DNA of 64,000 nt from Mucilaginibacter sp. SJ (lineage in GTDB: Bacteria > Bacteroidota > Bacteroidia > Sphingobacteriales > Sphingobacteriaceae): the NCBI RefSeq assembly GCF_028993635.1, contig NZ_CP118631.1, positions 2,914,001-2,978,000 of the forward strand, given 5' to 3'. Shown here piece after piece: positions 24,937 through 34,587 of this stretch (position 1 is the stretch's first letter; each line of letters opens with the position of its first letter). The notes under the pieces were generated by a model. It did no database searches and had not been told where the DNA came from. It was given only the letters and a program-made list of their open reading frames with translations. A program made the position numbers and the translations under genes.

Positions 24937-25383
24937 AGGGTTTTAATTTGAAATAACGATGATCTGATAGTTAATTTTTATAAAGAAAATAGGTCAGATG
25001 AATGGTCTGACGGTTTAAAAAACTTTTTGCGAGATTCGACAAGGATGCAAAAGATGGGCAATGTCTGTATTTCCTATAGAGTGCATGGTGATTGCACCAG
25101 TCGAAATGTGTGTTGCTCTTATTGTAAGTAAAAATTGATGAGGTTGAATGTAGTAATATGGCAATTGCATGTGATAAGTGAAGGTTATAAGCGTATTTTC
25201 TAAAATAATAATTAATATAATCTTATTCGTCGCGAATATAGTTATAAAGGATAAGGATGTAAATAGGGGTTTTAACGGGAAAAAGTACCGTGTAAACACC
25301 CATTAAATAGCTCTTTTGCAACCGCTGTTTAAATGGTCAGATGTAGGCAAATAGTACATCTGACAATCATAATTAGCGGCATT
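24937..25383. other. Gene-free stretch upstream of RHS locus 2
   Basis: About 450 bases, AT-rich, with no convincing open frame. A minus-strand frame at 25015-25299 has low-complexity composition and no start context. The promoter of the locus 2 partner should lie here, but I find no clear TAnnTTTG with a matching -33. Confidence 0.4.
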
Positions 25384-25761
25384 TTAAAAACTCCGCACTG
25401 CACACACAGTTGCATACGATGATATGAGGAATTGATCTGGTGCGTCGTTGACAGCATCGGTACCCAAACACCACGCTTCCCCGGCAACGGTGGTGGTCGA
25501 ACTCCAAAAGTGTCCCGGTGCCAGTCCAAGCGGCATGTCATAGAGGTTTTTCTTCAATTGGGACAGTTCATCAATGGAGGGCAGATACCATCGCACTGGC
25601 AGTTTTTGTTGAGATAGTATACTCCCTCCAAATCTCCCCGCCATAAACAATGACCGTTTAATGTAACTCGGCAGTGCTGTACTGGTATCGATGTTTAAAC
25701 CAGAGTACTTTAATTCCATATAATGACCCGCCATTACACCACAACCAACCATACCAATCAA
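25384..25761 (-). pseudogene. DUF1566-like (Fibrobacter paralogous domain) remnant
   Basis: An open frame of 125 codons whose end reads PVRWYLPSIDELSQLKKNL, GHFWSSTT, EAWCLG and VCAVRSF, the usual C-terminal pattern of DUF1566 / Fibrobacter succinogenes paralogous domains found in secreted surface proteins. Upstream in the same frame GGNGMVF is followed by a stop, and a neighbouring frame (FSWEGKIIRG) also looks domain-like, so the front of the gene seems lost through a stop and a frameshift. No signal peptide remains. It lies alone between RHS locus 2 and the SusC gene. The domain is fairly clear, the decayed state likely. Confidence 0.5.
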
Positions 25762-25940
25762 CTAAAACACCATCCCATTTCCACCCTCTAATTATTTTGC
25801 CTTCCCACGAGAATGCTCCCCGCCCCAAAAAGAATCTCATTCATTAATGAGTATAATAAAATCCTCCGTGTGTCTTTATGGTGACTGAGCGGACAAAGCC
25901 GGTCATTACACTAAGTCATAAACCTAAAAATTTAAAAACT

Positions 25941-28900
25941 ATGAGTTTTTTTTACCAAAAAAAGTATTCGGCAAGGTGCCTTTTAGTTTTTTTGCTGCTG
26001 ATAGGCATGGGTTATCATGCCGCGGCGCAAAGCCGTCAAATCAGCGGTACTGTAACAGATTCTGTATCCAGGGATCCTTTACCTGGCGTAACTGTGCAGG
26101 TTATTGGCACTACCAATGGCATTCAAACTGATGTAAACGGCAAATACAAACTAACCGTTAATCCCGGAGCAAAGTTATCTTTCGCTTTTGTGGGCTATAA
26201 CACGCGTAAAGTGACCGTTGGCGACGACCCTGTTATCAACATTCAGTTATCAGGCAAAAGAAGCGATCTGGAAGAGGTTGTAGTGGTTGCTTACGGTACA
26301 CAAAAGAAACCATCGGTGGTAGGCGCCATTGCCACGGTAAGCGCAAAAGTATTTGAAGACCGCGGGCCAACCAATAACCCTGTTGCCAATTTGCAGGGCC
26401 AGGTTCCGGGTATGGTGGTAACAAGAAGTTCGGCGCAGCCGGGGCGTGAAAACTGGAACTTCCAGATCCGCGGTGCGACCTCTGTTAACGGGCAGGACCC
26501 TTTGGTGATCTTAGATGGAGTTGCGCTTAACAACAACAATGAGCTTAACTCCATCAACCCTAATGATATTGATAATATTTCGGTTTTGAAAGATGGTTCG
26601 GCTTCAATATATGGTGCACGCGCTGCTTATGGCGTTGTACTGATCACTACTAAAAAGGGTAAAGCGGGTAAAATGCAGATCCAGTATGATCCTTCTGTAT
26701 CTGAGAAATTTTTAGGTCTTCAGCCTAAAATGACAAATATTGATCAATGGGCAAACGGCCTGCTTCAGGCTAAAACCAATGATAATTATGGCGTAGCCCC
26801 TACAAGTGATCTTTGGTACCAGATGGCCAACTTTGCGCTGGCTAACAAAGGCACGGTGGTACTGGCATCGCAGATTCCGGGAAACACTACGGGAGGTATC
26901 ACCGCAAATTCATTCTACAATGGTTTGCCCGTTCCTGCATTTCTTGATGTAAAAGAGCTTGATTTTATTGATGTATCCTTACAGCAGTATTTATGGGGAA
27001 GGGCGACATCGACACAGCATAACCTTGCCGTATCAGGCGGAACAGATAAAAATACGTATCGTGTTTCATTGGGCTACTTAAATGATGGCAGCCAGCTTCA
27101 GATTGGCAATAACGGTAATCAGCGCTATAACCTGAGGCTGAACAACAGTTATAAATTCAGTGATAGGGTGCAGTTGGAAACCAACATTGCGCTTGAGCAA
27201 AACAATATACAGCAACCAACCATGTATACTACAGGTAGTTACAGCGCGCTTGGTAACGGGTTTCAGGTGGGCTTGCCCATGTACACGCAATCAGGCAAAC
27301 CATATCAATGGGGTGGTGTTGCAAGCCCGGCAGGTTTGCTGAGGGATGGCGGCGACAACCTGGAAAATAACAGCCGGGCCCTGTTAAACTCAACGCTTAC
27401 CTATAATTTTATGAAGCACCTTACCTTTACCGGAACAGCTGGTTACAATGTTTGGTGGCAGGATGATCGTGTGCAAACCAAAACTGTACGCCTTTATTCA
27501 TACGATGATAAGTACCTTACAGGCACCACCGCGCCGGCAGGTGGCACCTCAGGAGGGAGCCAAAACTATTTCCGTGCTAATATCAATGATAAATATTATA
27601 ACCTCATCGGCCGTGTAACGTACGCCAATACCTTTAACAGGGTACATGATGTATCGTTAATGATTGGCAGCTCGTACGAAAGGGACGAGTATGATATGTT
27701 CAACACCCGTACCTACAATTTGGGAAGCGATGATGTACCTTCATTAAATTTAGGGTTGAGTAGTTTACAGGCGGGTTTTGTTTCCAATTTTGAACAACGC
27801 AACCATTATGCCCTTGGATCATATTTTGCAAGGGCTACCTATGCTTTTAAAGGCAAATATCTTTTTGAAGCAACCGGCAGGTATGATGGTTCGTCGAAAT
27901 TTATTGCAGACAAACGCTGGAAACCATTTTACAGCCTTATGGGCGGCTGGCGCTTAGGCGAAGAAAGCTTTATCAAAAAAACAAATATTTTCAGCGAGTT
28001 AAAGCTGCGTGCTTCTTACGCTACATCGGGCAGCCAGGGCGGTATTGGCCTCTATGACTACCTGCAGTCACTGAATGTGAGCAGCAGCAATACCCTTTTA
28101 GGTACAGCGCTTGCAACTGTGACCACAACAACCGGAAACCTGGTTTCGCTTAACAGAACCTGGGAAACAGTAATTAAACGGAACATTGGTATTGATTTTG
28201 GTTTATTGAATGGTCGTTTAAACGGAACTTTTGAGGTATTCCGTAATCAAAATAAAAACATGCTGGTAAGTGTTACCTATCCGGCCGTTTTGGGTATCGG
28301 CGCGCCGCAGTCAAATAACGGCGATCTGAAAACCTGGGGATGGGAAGGACAATTAACCTGGCGAGACCATGTTGGGCAGGTAACCTATACCATTTCGGGT
28401 AATATAACTGATAGCCAAAACAAATTGGTATATTTTAATGGCGTTCCGGCATTAGGTGCCGGTTATAACGCCACTGTTGAGGGGTATCCGCTTGGCTCAT
28501 ATTTTGGCCTTAAATACGGTGGCCGTTTCCAGACACAGGCACAGGTTGATACTTATAACAATACCTACTATGCCCCGGGAGGAGTGATCAATACCATTGG
28601 CATCCCTATCGCTTCTGCCCTTACCAATTTGCCGGGTCAAAACTCAGGCTTACGCCCGGGAGATAATTATTATGTTGATGTTAACGGCGATGGCAAACTC
28701 ACCACCGGTACATCAGCAAAAGATATGGGCGACCTTATTTATTTAGGCAGCGATGTGCCGCGTTATACTTTTGGTTTAACATTAGGCCTGCAATGGAAGG
28801 GCTTTGATTTTACAAGCATTTTTCAGGGTGTAGGGAAACGGACAATTTTCAGGGCCAACGGCAGTGCAAATAACTGGCGTGTACCTTTTGCGGCACTTGG

Positions 28901-29261
28901 CCAGGCACAAACTACACAATGGGTTGGTAATACCTGGACCCCTGAAAACACCAATGCATATTACCCTAATCTGCACAGCAACGGAATCAATGGTTACAAC
29001 TACCAGATCTCCAGCTGGTCGGTTGAGAACGGGGCCTATGTACGCCTGAAAAACCTTGTTATCGGTTATACTTTACCTAAGTCGTTATTGGAGCGCACCA
29101 AAGCCATCAGCCGCTTAAGAGTTTACATTTCGGGAAGCGACCTGTGGGAATACAGCAAAGTACATGATGGCTGGGACCCTGAAATAACCCGTACCACCTC
29201 AGGCAACGAGCGTTATCCTTTTTACAGGTATGTAACCATAGGCGCAAACATTACTTTTTAA
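25941..29261 (+). CDS. SusC/RagA-family TonB-linked outer-membrane transporter
   Basis: 1106 residues from ATG 25941, chosen because it opens the signal peptide (MSFFYQKKYSARCLLVFLLLIGMGYHAAAQ); an upstream GTG-type extension has no export signal. Order: carboxypeptidase-D-like beta-sandwich (ISGTVTDSVSRDPLPGVTVQV), the SusC-type TonB-box region (EEVVVVAYGTQKK), plug domain (VRGATSVNG-like stretch IRGATSVNGQDPLVILDG, ISVLKDGSASIYGARAAYGVVLITTKKGK), then a large beta-barrel ending RYVTIGANITF with a terminal Phe for BAM. It imports glycans or other large ligands across the outer membrane using TonB energy. The SusD partner follows after 5 bases. No hydrolase gene adjoins, so the substrate is unknown. 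Confidence 0.93.
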   Translation: MSFFYQKKYSARCLLVFLLLIGMGYHAAAQSRQISGTVTDSVSRDPLPGVTVQVIGTTNGIQTDVNGKYKLTVNPGAKLSFAFVGYNTRKVTVGDDPVINIQLSGKRSDLEEVVVVAYGTQKKPSVVGAIATVSAKVFEDRGPTNNPVANLQGQVPGMVVTRSSAQPGRENWNFQIRGATSVNGQDPLVILDGVALNNNNELNSINPNDIDNISVLKDGSASIYGARAAYGVVLITTKKGKAGKMQIQYDPSVSEKFLGLQPKMTNIDQWANGLLQAKTNDNYGVAPTSDLWYQMANFALANKGTVVLASQIPGNTTGGITANSFYNGLPVPAFLDVKELDFIDVSLQQYLWGRATSTQHNLAVSGGTDKNTYRVSLGYLNDGSQLQIGNNGNQRYNLRLNNSYKFSDRVQLETNIALEQNNIQQPTMYTTGSYSALGNGFQVGLPMYTQSGKPYQWGGVASPAGLLRDGGDNLENNSRALLNSTLTYNFMKHLTFTGTAGYNVWWQDDRVQTKTVRLYSYDDKYLTGTTAPAGGTSGGSQNYFRANINDKYYNLIGRVTYANTFNRVHDVSLMIGSSYERDEYDMFNTRTYNLGSDDVPSLNLGLSSLQAGFVSNFEQRNHYALGSYFARATYAFKGKYLFEATGRYDGSSKFIADKRWKPFYSLMGGWRLGEESFIKKTNIFSELKLRASYATSGSQGGIGLYDYLQSLNVSSSNTLLGTALATVTTTTGNLVSLNRTWETVIKRNIGIDFGLLNGRLNGTFEVFRNQNKNMLVSVTYPAVLGIGAPQSNNGDLKTWGWEGQLTWRDHVGQVTYTISGNITDSQNKLVYFNGVPALGAGYNATVEGYPLGSYFGLKYGGRFQTQAQVDTYNNTYYAPGGVINTIGIPIASALTNLPGQNSGLRPGDNYYVDVNGDGKLTTGTSAKDMGDLIYLGSDVPRYTFGLTLGLQWKGFDFTSIFQGVGKRTIFRANGSANNWRVPFAALGQAQTTQWVGNTWTPENTNAYYPNLHSNGINGYNYQISSWSVENGAYVRLKNLVIGYTLPKSLLERTKAISRLRVYISGSDLWEYSKVHDGWDPEITRTTSGNERYPFYRYVTIGANITF

Positions 29262-29266
29262 TTGAA

Positions 29267-31081
29267 ATGATTATGAAAAATATATACCGAAGGATCTTCA
29301 GTATCCTGTCAATCATTATTATTACAGGCTTGTCCGCTTGCAACAAGTCGCTTAACCTTATTCCGCAGGATCAGCTTTCAGAGGCTGCTTACTTCAAATC
29401 GGCCAATGACTTTAAAACATTTGCCAACCAATATTATGGTTATCTCCGTAATTTCAACAACTCGTTTGCAGATAACCCGCATTATGACGGGCGTGCAGAT
29501 GTGTTTGGCGGCGGGGGCATTTATGGGGCAGGCATCAATACTGTTCCGGCAAGTGATAATTATTGGAATAATAATTATGTCAATATCAGGAATTGCAACT
29601 ATTTGTTGGAAAAGGCCGCCACTTTTTCTGACCAGGCCAGCATCAGCCAATTTGTAGCGGAAGCTAAATTTTTCAGAGCTTACTGCTACTTTGAATTACT
29701 GCAATTGTATGGCGGGGTTCCGCTGATCACCAAAACGCTGAACCTGGATTCGCCAGAGCTTTATGGAGGCAGGGCAACACGCGACCAAATAGTTGATCAG
29801 ATCGTAGCCGATCTGGAAGCAGCCATACCAAATTTGCCTGCATCCATCTTAGCCAATTCTGCAGATTTTGGCCGGGTGAGCAAACCTGCCGCGCAAGCAT
29901 TTCTGGGAAGGGTTGCGCTTTATGAAGGTACATGGCTAAAATTCAGAAACGGTGATGCTGCCCGTTATAATATGCTGCTCGATAAATCAGCGGCAGCTTC
30001 TAATGCCGTAATTACCAGCAATCAATTTGCACTTTTCGGCACGCCTGCTTCAAATGCATTGGGCGGCAACAGCACCATATTGGGTGACTCTGCGCAGAAG
30101 TACCTTTTTATCCTCGAAAACCCAAAATCAAACCCGGCTTCAGTTACCAAAACTGCTAACCATGAGTACCTTTTATCGTACCGTTATGATGATGTGAGCA
30201 AAACAATCGGAACAAATATCAGCAGGCAGGGAACGCAAATTGGGCCTCAGCATAAATATGTTAACGCGTTTTTATGCCAGGATGGATTACCTATTGAAAA
30301 ATCGCCGCTATTCCAGGGTTTTGAAACCTACGGTTCGGAATTTGTGAATCGCGACAACCGCTTAAAGTATACCATCAAAATAAATAACATGTATTACTGG
30401 TATGGTAATGCCAATTACCGTGTAACCTGGTTAAATGACGCCGCTGATATTGCTACGTCAACCGGAAAAGTTGTTCAGATCTCCGGGTATGGAAACCAAA
30501 AATGGGTAACTGAACGTAACTGCCCGGATACGAAAGAGTCGGAAGATTACCCGGTGATCCGTTATGCCGAGGTATTGCTCAATTATGCGGAAGCAGTTTA
30601 TGAACGTGGCGGCGCTATAACAGATGCGGATCTTAACAAATCGCTCAACCTGGTACGTTTACGGGCTAATAAAAATATGCCGCCCTTAACAAATGGTTTC
30701 GCAGGCGCAAACGGATTAGATCTGCGCACAGAGATCAGGAGGGAACGTTTTATCGAGCTTTATTATGAAAACTTCAGGTTTGACGATATTAAGCGCTGGC
30801 ATAGTGCTGCTACCGACCTGGTTACCAACACCGGGGGTACCGCTTATGGAAACATCAGTGCTTTTGTAAGCCCATGGCCGGTAGGTATTAAATTTAAAGG
30901 TACACAGGCCGATGTTGGGCCAAACCCTTTAAAGCCAGCTCCTACCAACGCTTTGGATGCCAACGGCCAGCTGATCCTTGACAATACAGCACGTAACTTT
31001 TCGGAAAAAAATTATCTATATCCGATCCCGGCGCAACAAATTACCCTTAATCCCGCGTTAACACAAAATCCGGGCTGGTAA
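29267..31081 (+). CDS. SusD/RagB-family nutrient-binding outer-membrane lipoprotein
   Basis: 604 residues from ATG 29267 (a second ATG two codons later is equally possible). Lipobox GLSAC places the lipid-bearing Cys at about 25. SusD hallmarks: LNLIPQDQLSEAAYFKSANDF near the N-terminus, the TPR-like helical region (EAKFFRAYCYFELLQLYGGVPLI), DYPVIRYAEVLLNYAEA, and the closing YPIPAQQITLNPALTQNPGW typical of the family. It caps the SusC barrel outside the cell and delivers ligand to it. It is co-transcribed with SusC and ended by a strong terminator, so the operon has only two genes. Confidence 0.93.
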   Translation: MIMKNIYRRIFSILSIIIITGLSACNKSLNLIPQDQLSEAAYFKSANDFKTFANQYYGYLRNFNNSFADNPHYDGRADVFGGGGIYGAGINTVPASDNYWNNNYVNIRNCNYLLEKAATFSDQASISQFVAEAKFFRAYCYFELLQLYGGVPLITKTLNLDSPELYGGRATRDQIVDQIVADLEAAIPNLPASILANSADFGRVSKPAAQAFLGRVALYEGTWLKFRNGDAARYNMLLDKSAAASNAVITSNQFALFGTPASNALGGNSTILGDSAQKYLFILENPKSNPASVTKTANHEYLLSYRYDDVSKTIGTNISRQGTQIGPQHKYVNAFLCQDGLPIEKSPLFQGFETYGSEFVNRDNRLKYTIKINNMYYWYGNANYRVTWLNDAADIATSTGKVVQISGYGNQKWVTERNCPDTKESEDYPVIRYAEVLLNYAEAVYERGGAITDADLNKSLNLVRLRANKNMPPLTNGFAGANGLDLRTEIRRERFIELYYENFRFDDIKRWHSAATDLVTNTGGTAYGNISAFVSPWPVGIKFKGTQADVGPNPLKPAPTNALDANGQLILDNTARNFSEKNYLYPIPAQQITLNPALTQNPGW

Positions 31082-31092
31082 ATTTATTTAAA

Positions 31093-31129
31093 CAATCAAA
31101 AGGCTGTCTCAGGGGCAGCCTTTTGATTG
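31093..31129 (+). terminator. Strong terminator of the SusCD operon
   Basis: Perfect 14-bp stem CAATCAAAAGGCTG (31093-31106) and CAGCCTTTTGATTG (31116-31129), loop of 9 bases, 12 bases after the SusD stop. It is symmetric enough to serve the minus-strand glycosyltransferase as well. Confidence 0.8.
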
Positions 31130-31207
31130 CTATGTTTTATCGCCCTATAATTAACCGACTAATAACTTTGGTTAAAGACTATTTGTTAATTTATAGCAGG
31201 CATTGCT

Positions 31208-32875
31208 CTACCTGATCCTGATCAGATAAAAATGATCCAAAGTAGTACTCCTCTTCTTTTTGATGATAAAGGGCAGGCTAAGGTTTTCATGAGGAAAATC
31301 CTGAAAAGCTTCTATTGTCGTATAGGCAATCCCTTTGTCTTTTAATTCGGCTACCGTTTTTTCATCAGCTACAACAATGCGGCTTTTCAGACTGTCGGTT
31401 TTCAGGATAGCATCAATATTAGTATAAGTAACGCTGCCTTTGTAATAAAAATCGAAGGTGTTTGATAAAACCGCGGCGCTCACTTTTTCCTGTGGATAGT
31501 TTTGATTGAGGTATTCAGCAGCCGAAAGATCTCCGCGGTAGTCAACGATAGTTGGATAAGCAACCGTTACGAGATAAGCATTCACCAGAACTGACACGGC
31601 ACAGGTAAATAAGAATACGGACGGGTAAATCTGTGTTGGCTTTTTATAAATATAGATAGCCAAGCCAATAAACGCTATAATCAACACAACAAATACAGGC
31701 CAGCGCTCCGGCGCGAAAATGAAATTAAGCGCAATAACAGCAACCAATAAAAGCCCTGTCATGACATATTGAGTTATCTTGAAAAACTTAAATTCGGCGC
31801 CAATTTTTAATGAGCTAATAAATACCGCTGTTATAATAGCAAAAAACGGGAACAGGATATTAGTGTAAAATGGAAGCTGAAATTTGGAGGCCGAAAAGAT
31901 CAGCAACATTAATACGCTTCCTGAGATACACAGATATTCGGGCAGGGCTATACGTTTAACCATTTTCCTGATGGTAGCATACAGCGCATAGAACAGGATA
32001 ATAGCCCATGGCGCGAAAGCCCACAGCAAGGTATGAACAAAAAACAGTTTGTCGCCGTGTGTATTAGTAATATAACCGTTATTGTTGAAACGCCCGAACT
32101 GGCTATCCCACAAAAACCAGTGGATGCCTGAAATCCTGGTGCGACCGAAAACAACTTTTTCGGGGTGAAGATCAAACTGCGTGTATACCGAATAAATTTC
32201 GGGTAAAGTAAATATCACCACCAATATAAACGAGAGCAGCCATTTCCAATGGAATACGCCTTTGATGTTCCCTTTAAATAAATAGTCGCCGATGATGGAC
32301 GTACCTATCGGGATAAGCAGGTAAATGCCTTTGGTCATTACGGCGCAGGCTGTAAATATGGATGCCAGCAGGACATTGGCCATGCTGAACCGTTCTTTTA
32401 CCTTATAAAAGTGATAAACAGCACCCATGAGCAGGCCCATAATATAAGGCTCGGCACGTACATCCGTATTTGACATTACGCTGTGTTGAGCGGTAAGCAG
32501 GATCAAGATAGCGATAATAGCTGTTTCATCGCCATAAAACTTTTTGGCAAGCTTGTAAGTGTACGCCACCGACATGAAAAAAAACAGCAGGGCGGGCAAT
32601 TTATAAGCAAAAGTATTGATGCCGAAAATCTTAAAACTGATGGCGATAATCCAGAAGGGGAAATGCGGTTTATCCAGCCAGTCGGCACCGTGATACATCA
32701 GATCGGTAAAGTTATTGCTTTGTGCCATGCTCCGGGCCAGGGCCGAATACAAAGCCCCATCATCAGTAAAGAATTTGATGCCGATACCGGCTACATTAAG
32801 CACGATAGCTAATAACAGCACAATAAAATAAGGCCGTTTTTGCGATGAAAAAATTGAAGCTGCTGTACTATCCAC
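31208..32875 (-). CDS. GT39-type (ArnT/PMT-like) membrane glycosyltransferase
   Basis: 555 residues with about 11-12 hydrophobic segments. The first periplasmic loop carries the acidic pair FTDDGALY and DWLDKPHFPFW, the signature of lipid-linked-sugar transferases of the GT39/GT83 type (ArnT, PMT). It would move a sugar from a polyprenyl phosphate carrier to lipid A, glycan or protein at the outer face of the inner membrane. The C-terminal 150 residues form a soluble domain. The GT4 gene upstream ends 32 bases away on the same strand, so the two are probably one envelope-glycosylation unit. Acceptor and sugar are unknown. Confidence 0.8.
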   Translation of the reverse strand: MDSTAASIFSSQKRPYFIVLLLAIVLNVAGIGIKFFTDDGALYSALARSMAQSNNFTDLMYHGADWLDKPHFPFWIIAISFKIFGINTFAYKLPALLFFFMSVAYTYKLAKKFYGDETAIIAILILLTAQHSVMSNTDVRAEPYIMGLLMGAVYHFYKVKERFSMANVLLASIFTACAVMTKGIYLLIPIGTSIIGDYLFKGNIKGVFHWKWLLSFILVVIFTLPEIYSVYTQFDLHPEKVVFGRTRISGIHWFLWDSQFGRFNNNGYITNTHGDKLFFVHTLLWAFAPWAIILFYALYATIRKMVKRIALPEYLCISGSVLMLLIFSASKFQLPFYTNILFPFFAIITAVFISSLKIGAEFKFFKITQYVMTGLLLVAVIALNFIFAPERWPVFVVLIIAFIGLAIYIYKKPTQIYPSVFLFTCAVSVLVNAYLVTVAYPTIVDYRGDLSAAEYLNQNYPQEKVSAAVLSNTFDFYYKGSVTYTNIDAILKTDSLKSRIVVADEKTVAELKDKGIAYTTIEAFQDFPHENLSLPFIIKKKRSTTLDHFYLIRIR

Positions 32876-32907
32876 TAAAAATATTTATGCCCAAAAATAG
32901 CTGAATT

Positions 32908-33888
32908 TTAATTATTCCACGGAAGGTATTTGGGCTGATCATGGTTGATCAGTTCGGGCCTGGCCAAATTTAATTTTCGACCATTCAAAACCTGTTCATA
33001 TAAGGTTAAATATGCCGCAGCCATCTTGCCGATATTAAAATTATCGACAGCATATTGATGGCAATATTGCTTATTAAAACTTTCAACGTTTTTAAGTCCG
33101 GCGGCTAATTCAGATTTACTGGCCGAAAGTAAGCCAACTTCAGCGGGCGCCAGTTCGGGCAACGATCCGTAAGGCGTACCAAAAACCGGGCAGCCAAAAT
33201 AAAGGCTTTCAACAATGGCTATCCCGAATGGCTCATGCCACAGTACCGGGAAAAGCAAGGCTTTTGAACCGTTCATCACTATCGATTTTGCTTCATCACC
33301 AACCATTCCCTTAAAACGCACATTAAGGTTAGGCGTAAAGCGCAATCCCATTTTCAGGTTCAATCGTGTACCACCAAGTACAACAAGCTTATTCCCGCTC
33401 ATCGTAGCTACATCAATAGCGCCTTTTACATTTTTAACGCGCCATGCTGCTTTAGCGAGGAAATGGGTATGGGTCCGTTTGTTGTTGAGATCGGGCTTTC
33501 GATAGTCGGCCGTATCTATAGCATTGTGTACAAATACCGCTGAACCGTGCCTTTGCGCATGATTGGCCGACACAAATACCGAGTTAACATCTAATTGCAA
33601 ACCACCAGGGTTATTATGAACAGTTACGATATAAGGCTTTTTAGTAAAACCACTCACCTGAAACTGAAAATGTACCACATCAATATCATCAGGCACCTGC
33701 TGATTGATATCAACAGCCGGATCATAGATCAGCACCCTGGCAAACGGACAGGTTGAGCCCGCTCCTACCAAATAGGTAACCCTATGCCCCAACCGGTTCA
33801 ACTCGCGGCCAAGCCACCAGATGATCCGCTCGGTGCCGCCATATTTTGTTGCCGGGATCGGGGTGTTGTTTACGATGAGGATGTTCAT
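32908..33888 (-). CDS. Glycosyltransferase family 4-like protein
   Basis: 326 residues from ATG 33888, preferred because MNILIVNNTPIPATKYGGTER is the normal first strand and donor loop of GT4 enzymes and a -7 element lies 12 bases upstream. The C-terminal Rossmann half has the E-x7-E motif (HEPFGIAIVESLYFG) and GCPVFGTPYGSLPE for nucleotide-sugar binding. It is a cytoplasmic retaining sugar transferase with an unusually short linker between the two halves. It probably works with the GT39 gene that follows. Donor and acceptor cannot be read from sequence. Confidence 0.82.
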   Translation of the reverse strand: MNILIVNNTPIPATKYGGTERIIWWLGRELNRLGHRVTYLVGAGSTCPFARVLIYDPAVDINQQVPDDIDVVHFQFQVSGFTKKPYIVTVHNNPGGLQLDVNSVFVSANHAQRHGSAVFVHNAIDTADYRKPDLNNKRTHTHFLAKAAWRVKNVKGAIDVATMSGNKLVVLGGTRLNLKMGLRFTPNLNVRFKGMVGDEAKSIVMNGSKALLFPVLWHEPFGIAIVESLYFGCPVFGTPYGSLPELAPAEVGLLSASKSELAAGLKNVESFNKQYCHQYAVDNFNIGKMAAAYLTLYEQVLNGRKLNLARPELINHDQPKYLPWNN

Positions 33889-33899
33889 AGATGTTGGGG

Positions 33900-33907
33900 C
33901 AAAGGTA
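33900..33907 (-). promoter_or_regulatory. -7 element upstream of the GT4 gene
   Basis: TACCTTTG on the minus strand matches TAnnTTTG, 12 bases before the chosen GT4 start. It implies a very short leader and supports that start. No good -33 match is visible. Confidence 0.4.
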
Positions 33908-33953
33908 ATCATCTGTAACAAAACACTTCTTATTACAAATAAAACAGAATCGT

Positions 33954-33961
33954 TATATTTG
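33954..33961 (+). promoter_or_regulatory. -7 element upstream of the toxin-antitoxin pair
   Basis: TATATTTG matches TAnnTTTG and ends 4 bases before the antitoxin ATG at 33966, so transcription would begin at or beside the start codon. The -33 element is weak. Confidence 0.35.
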
Positions 33962-33965
33962 TTAT

Positions 33966-34175
33966 ATGGATACGCTAAAAATAAACATACTCAATCCGAA
34001 AGCTTTGAAGCTTTTGAATGATCTGGCAGAGCTTGATCTGATAGCTATCCAGGACGATTCCAAAGTTGGGTTTCAGGATGTGCTAAGGCGTTTACGAAAC
34101 AAAAATGCGGATTTAACTCTCGAACAAATTACAAAAGAGGTGGAAACTGTACGTGCAAAGCGTTATTCCCGGTAA
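33966..34175 (+). CDS. Antitoxin-like protein of a PIN-domain toxin-antitoxin pair
   Basis: 69 residues, reading MDTLKINILNPKALKLLNDL and then mostly helical with a basic end (VRAKRYSR). The opening 'NPKALKLLNDLAELDLI' is typical of small antitoxins paired with COG1569 PIN toxins in Bacteroidota. Its end overlaps the toxin start by 23 bases, which couples translation and fixes the pair as an operon. It would bind and silence the ribonuclease and probably repress its own promoter. Family known by style and neighbour, not by a hallmark motif. Confidence 0.7.
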   Translation: MDTLKINILNPKALKLLNDLAELDLIAIQDDSKVGFQDVLRRLRNKNADLTLEQITKEVETVRAKRYSR

Positions 34176-34587
34176 GTTGATTAAAGTAATTTTAGATACC
34201 AATTTATGGATAAGCTTCCTTATTAGGAAGGACTATTCTAATCTTGATACTTTACTTTTTAATAACCAGGTAAAACTTGTTTTTAGTAAAGAGTTATTGG
34301 ACGAATTTTTAGAAGTTGCCAAACGTCCAAAGTTTCGGCGCTACTTTACATCGATCGATATTGAAGATCTCATCGAGACTATTGAAGAATATGCGGAATT
34401 TGTAGAGGTGAAAAGCACTGTGGAAGCGTGCCGGGACGAAAAGGATAATTTCCTCTTAGCCTTAGCTGTTGATAGCGATGCCACCTACCTGTTAACAGGA
34501 GATCTCGATCTTCTTGATTTAGGTTCGTTTAACGATACAACCATCACAACTATTACCGATTTTTTTAAAAGCGGCATCATTTCCTGA
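34153..34587 (+). CDS. PIN-domain ribonuclease toxin (COG1569-type)
   Basis: 144 residues from a GTG at 34153. PIN fold signature: VILDTNLWISFL with metal-binding Asp at about 15, a conserved Glu in ELLDEFLEV, CRDEKDNFLLALAVDSDA with further acidic residues, and TGDLDLLDL. PIN toxins are Mg-dependent ribonucleases that cut tRNA, rRNA or mRNA. The start overlaps the antitoxin and the end overlaps the convergent hydroxylase gene by 11 bases, so this pair is tightly packed. No mobile-element traces are adjacent. Confidence 0.8.
   Translation: MQSVIPGKLIKVILDTNLWISFLIRKDYSNLDTLLFNNQVKLVFSKELLDEFLEVAKRPKFRRYFTSIDIEDLIETIEEYAEFVEVKSTVEACRDEKDNFLLALAVDSDATYLLTGDLDLLDLGSFNDTTITTITDFFKSGIIS

Noticed and set aside
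25015..25299. Minus-strand frame of 94 codons upstream of RHS locus 2
   Set aside because: Low-complexity Ile/Thr/His composition, no start context, no recognisable motif.
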